Source: Cyanoderma ruficeps (taxonomy: Eukaryota; Chordata; Aves; Passeriformes; Timaliidae). Taken from it: a DNA stretch of 64,000 bases. The DNA is taken from positions 12,927,947-12,991,946 of the forward strand of contig VZDJ01007747.1 of the NCBI GenBank assembly GCA_008694505.1, read 5' to 3'. This document shows, in pieces, positions 62,819 to 64,000 of the stretch (its first letter is position 1; every line of letters begins with the position of its first letter). The notes below the pieces were generated by a model. It was not told the DNA's origin. It made no database searches and saw nothing but the letters and a program-made list of their open reading frames with translations. Made by a program: the position numbers and the translations under genes.

Positions 62819-62972
62819 GGTGGCTGTGGGGGAAGGCTCGCTCTCGGCAGAGCCGTGTTGTGCGGCGGTGCCCTGCCCTTCTGGAGGTCATGGTGCTGCA
62901 GAGCACACCGTGCCAAGTACCCTTCTGCATTCAGCTCAGCGTCCCTGCCAAGAAACTGGATAAATTACCCCG
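62746..62972. promoter_or_regulatory. CpG-island-like segment
   Basis: By hand count these 227 bases contain 67 C, 73 G and 13 CpG: 62% G+C and a CpG observed/expected ratio of about 0.60. CpG is rare in the surrounding AT-rich DNA. The length is near the lower limit of island definitions. It may mark a promoter or first exon, a recently inserted GC-rich retrocopy, or a hypomethylated element. No TATA box or poly-A tail borders it. Confidence 0.5.
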
Positions 62973-64000
62973 TAAGGAGCTGCATGCTGCTGCAGCTACT
63001 CTGCAGTGAGTGCCTGAACCATTTCATTTGCATATAGCTTCACTTACATGTAGTTCAGGTATGGCTACCTTGCACTGAAAGCTATTGCATATATTTACTT
63101 CTAAAAAAACAATATTGGCATTTTAGTTACAACCCGTATTTTTTTTTTTTTTTGTGTCAGCCAAAACTCTATTTGGAACTCAGAAAACTGATATTAAGTT
63201 AATATTAATTCCAGCATATTGGTACAGGCAGATTCTTAACTGAGTAACTGTATGAGCTTTTTCTATTATCCTACAAATTTTTCTCTGCTTGTCACATTAT
63301 TAGAGTTTATGCCTAAAGAAAATAGTCCTCTGTATTTTTAAGGTATTTATCAGTTTTGAGGATGTTTACCTCATGCTAATTTTTAAATTCTGTAATATCA
63401 GAAAATAGTAATGGGAAAAAACCCCACAAAACCCAGACTAAATAATGGTGAAAATAACTTGGACATATACTCTAAATTAATATTGGTCTCTCATTTCCTG
63501 ATTCGGTTCTCATAACCATATCCATTAAAATATTTTATAAAATTTACTTCATGTCAAATTTTAAATTTTGGATTATGGTATATATCAAAAATTTCTAGTT
63601 AGGCACATAGAATTTCTAAAAGCCAAAGGTTTTCTGTCTGTAAAAGAATCAATCAAAGTTAGTGAGGAGCTTACTATTTCATATTATATGTGACTTCTCT
63701 TTCCATCTAATGTGCATATGCATGTTTTCTTTAATACTTGTATTTATGGTATGTTGGGAAATAAACCAGAGACCAGAGCTTTTTCTTGATTAACAGTGTT
63801 CTGAAAAGGGCTTTGAGAGAGGTTGAAATTGAATTAGGATCCAAACTTATAATTCAATGCTATGATAATCTATAAAATAAGAAACACTATTAAATCAACA
63901 GGAAATGAAAAAGGCTGCAGTTAGCCAAGCAACCATCACTCAGCACAGAAGCTAAGTGATCCTTGAACCGGATGAATCAATCCAGACTGCCAAGGTCAGT
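62973..64000. other. Unique AT-rich non-coding sequence
   Basis: Composition returns abruptly to AT-rich right of the CpG block. A T-run lies at 63139-63153. I see no gene, CR1 tail or other repeat up to the window edge. Confidence 0.55.

Noticed and set aside
1..64000. CRISPR array, operon, phage or bacterial signals
   Set aside because: There are no regularly spaced repeats and no coding density. The CR1 LINEs show this is vertebrate DNA, so such features are not expected.

Overview
The window reads as ordinary nuclear DNA of a bird. It is AT-rich and has no bacterial, phage, plasmid or CRISPR signature. The transposon remnants I recognise with confidence are all CR1 LINEs: short 5'-truncated copies ending in the typical 8-bp tail repeat (versions of ATTCTGTG / ATTCTATG). 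Interspersed repeats are sparse and I see no Alu or mammalian-style L1. Sparse, 5'-truncated CR1 is the avian pattern. The species cannot be named. Ambiguous bases inside homopolymers (20216, 54421-54429, 57202) point to a draft assembly.

No protein-coding gene can be supported with confidence. The longest open frame is 139 codons and comes from a G/T-only low-complexity tract; the others are short, overlap on both strands, or are antisense readings of CR1 tails. The window is best read as a gene desert or the interior of a very large intron.

Layout: 1-4227 unique AT-rich sequence; 4228-4431 CR1 (minus); 4432-10524 unique, with a low-stop block at 6673-7168; 10525-11530 a long, old CR1 (minus) keeping traces of reverse transcriptase; 12236-12328 CR1 tail (plus); 14662-14799 a 138-nt G/T-only tract; about 16248-17036 an LTR-like block; 20201-20225 A-run; 25163-25218 CR1 tail; 30359-30487 and 30604-30760 two CR1 tails back to back; 35354-35404 a perfect 24-bp hairpin; 36153-36237 CR1 tail; 42880-43420 CR1 reverse-transcriptase relic; 43990-44434 a GC-raised block and A/C tract; 46172-46613 CR1; 50280-52620 a block with strong C-over-G skew; 54421-54448 gap plus A-run; about 55980-56620 a second LTR-like block; 57182-57212 T-run; 62620-62980 a CpG-rich block; the rest unique.

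The one place that could belong to a gene is near the right edge. A hand-counted 227-bp stretch (62746-62972) is 62% G+C with 13 CpGs. On the minus strand it leads into a Kozak-like ATG and an open frame that reaches a GTGAGT splice-donor consensus. If it is a first exon, most of this window would be the first intron of a leftward gene; this is an inference from sequence features only. I found no convincing new biological system.
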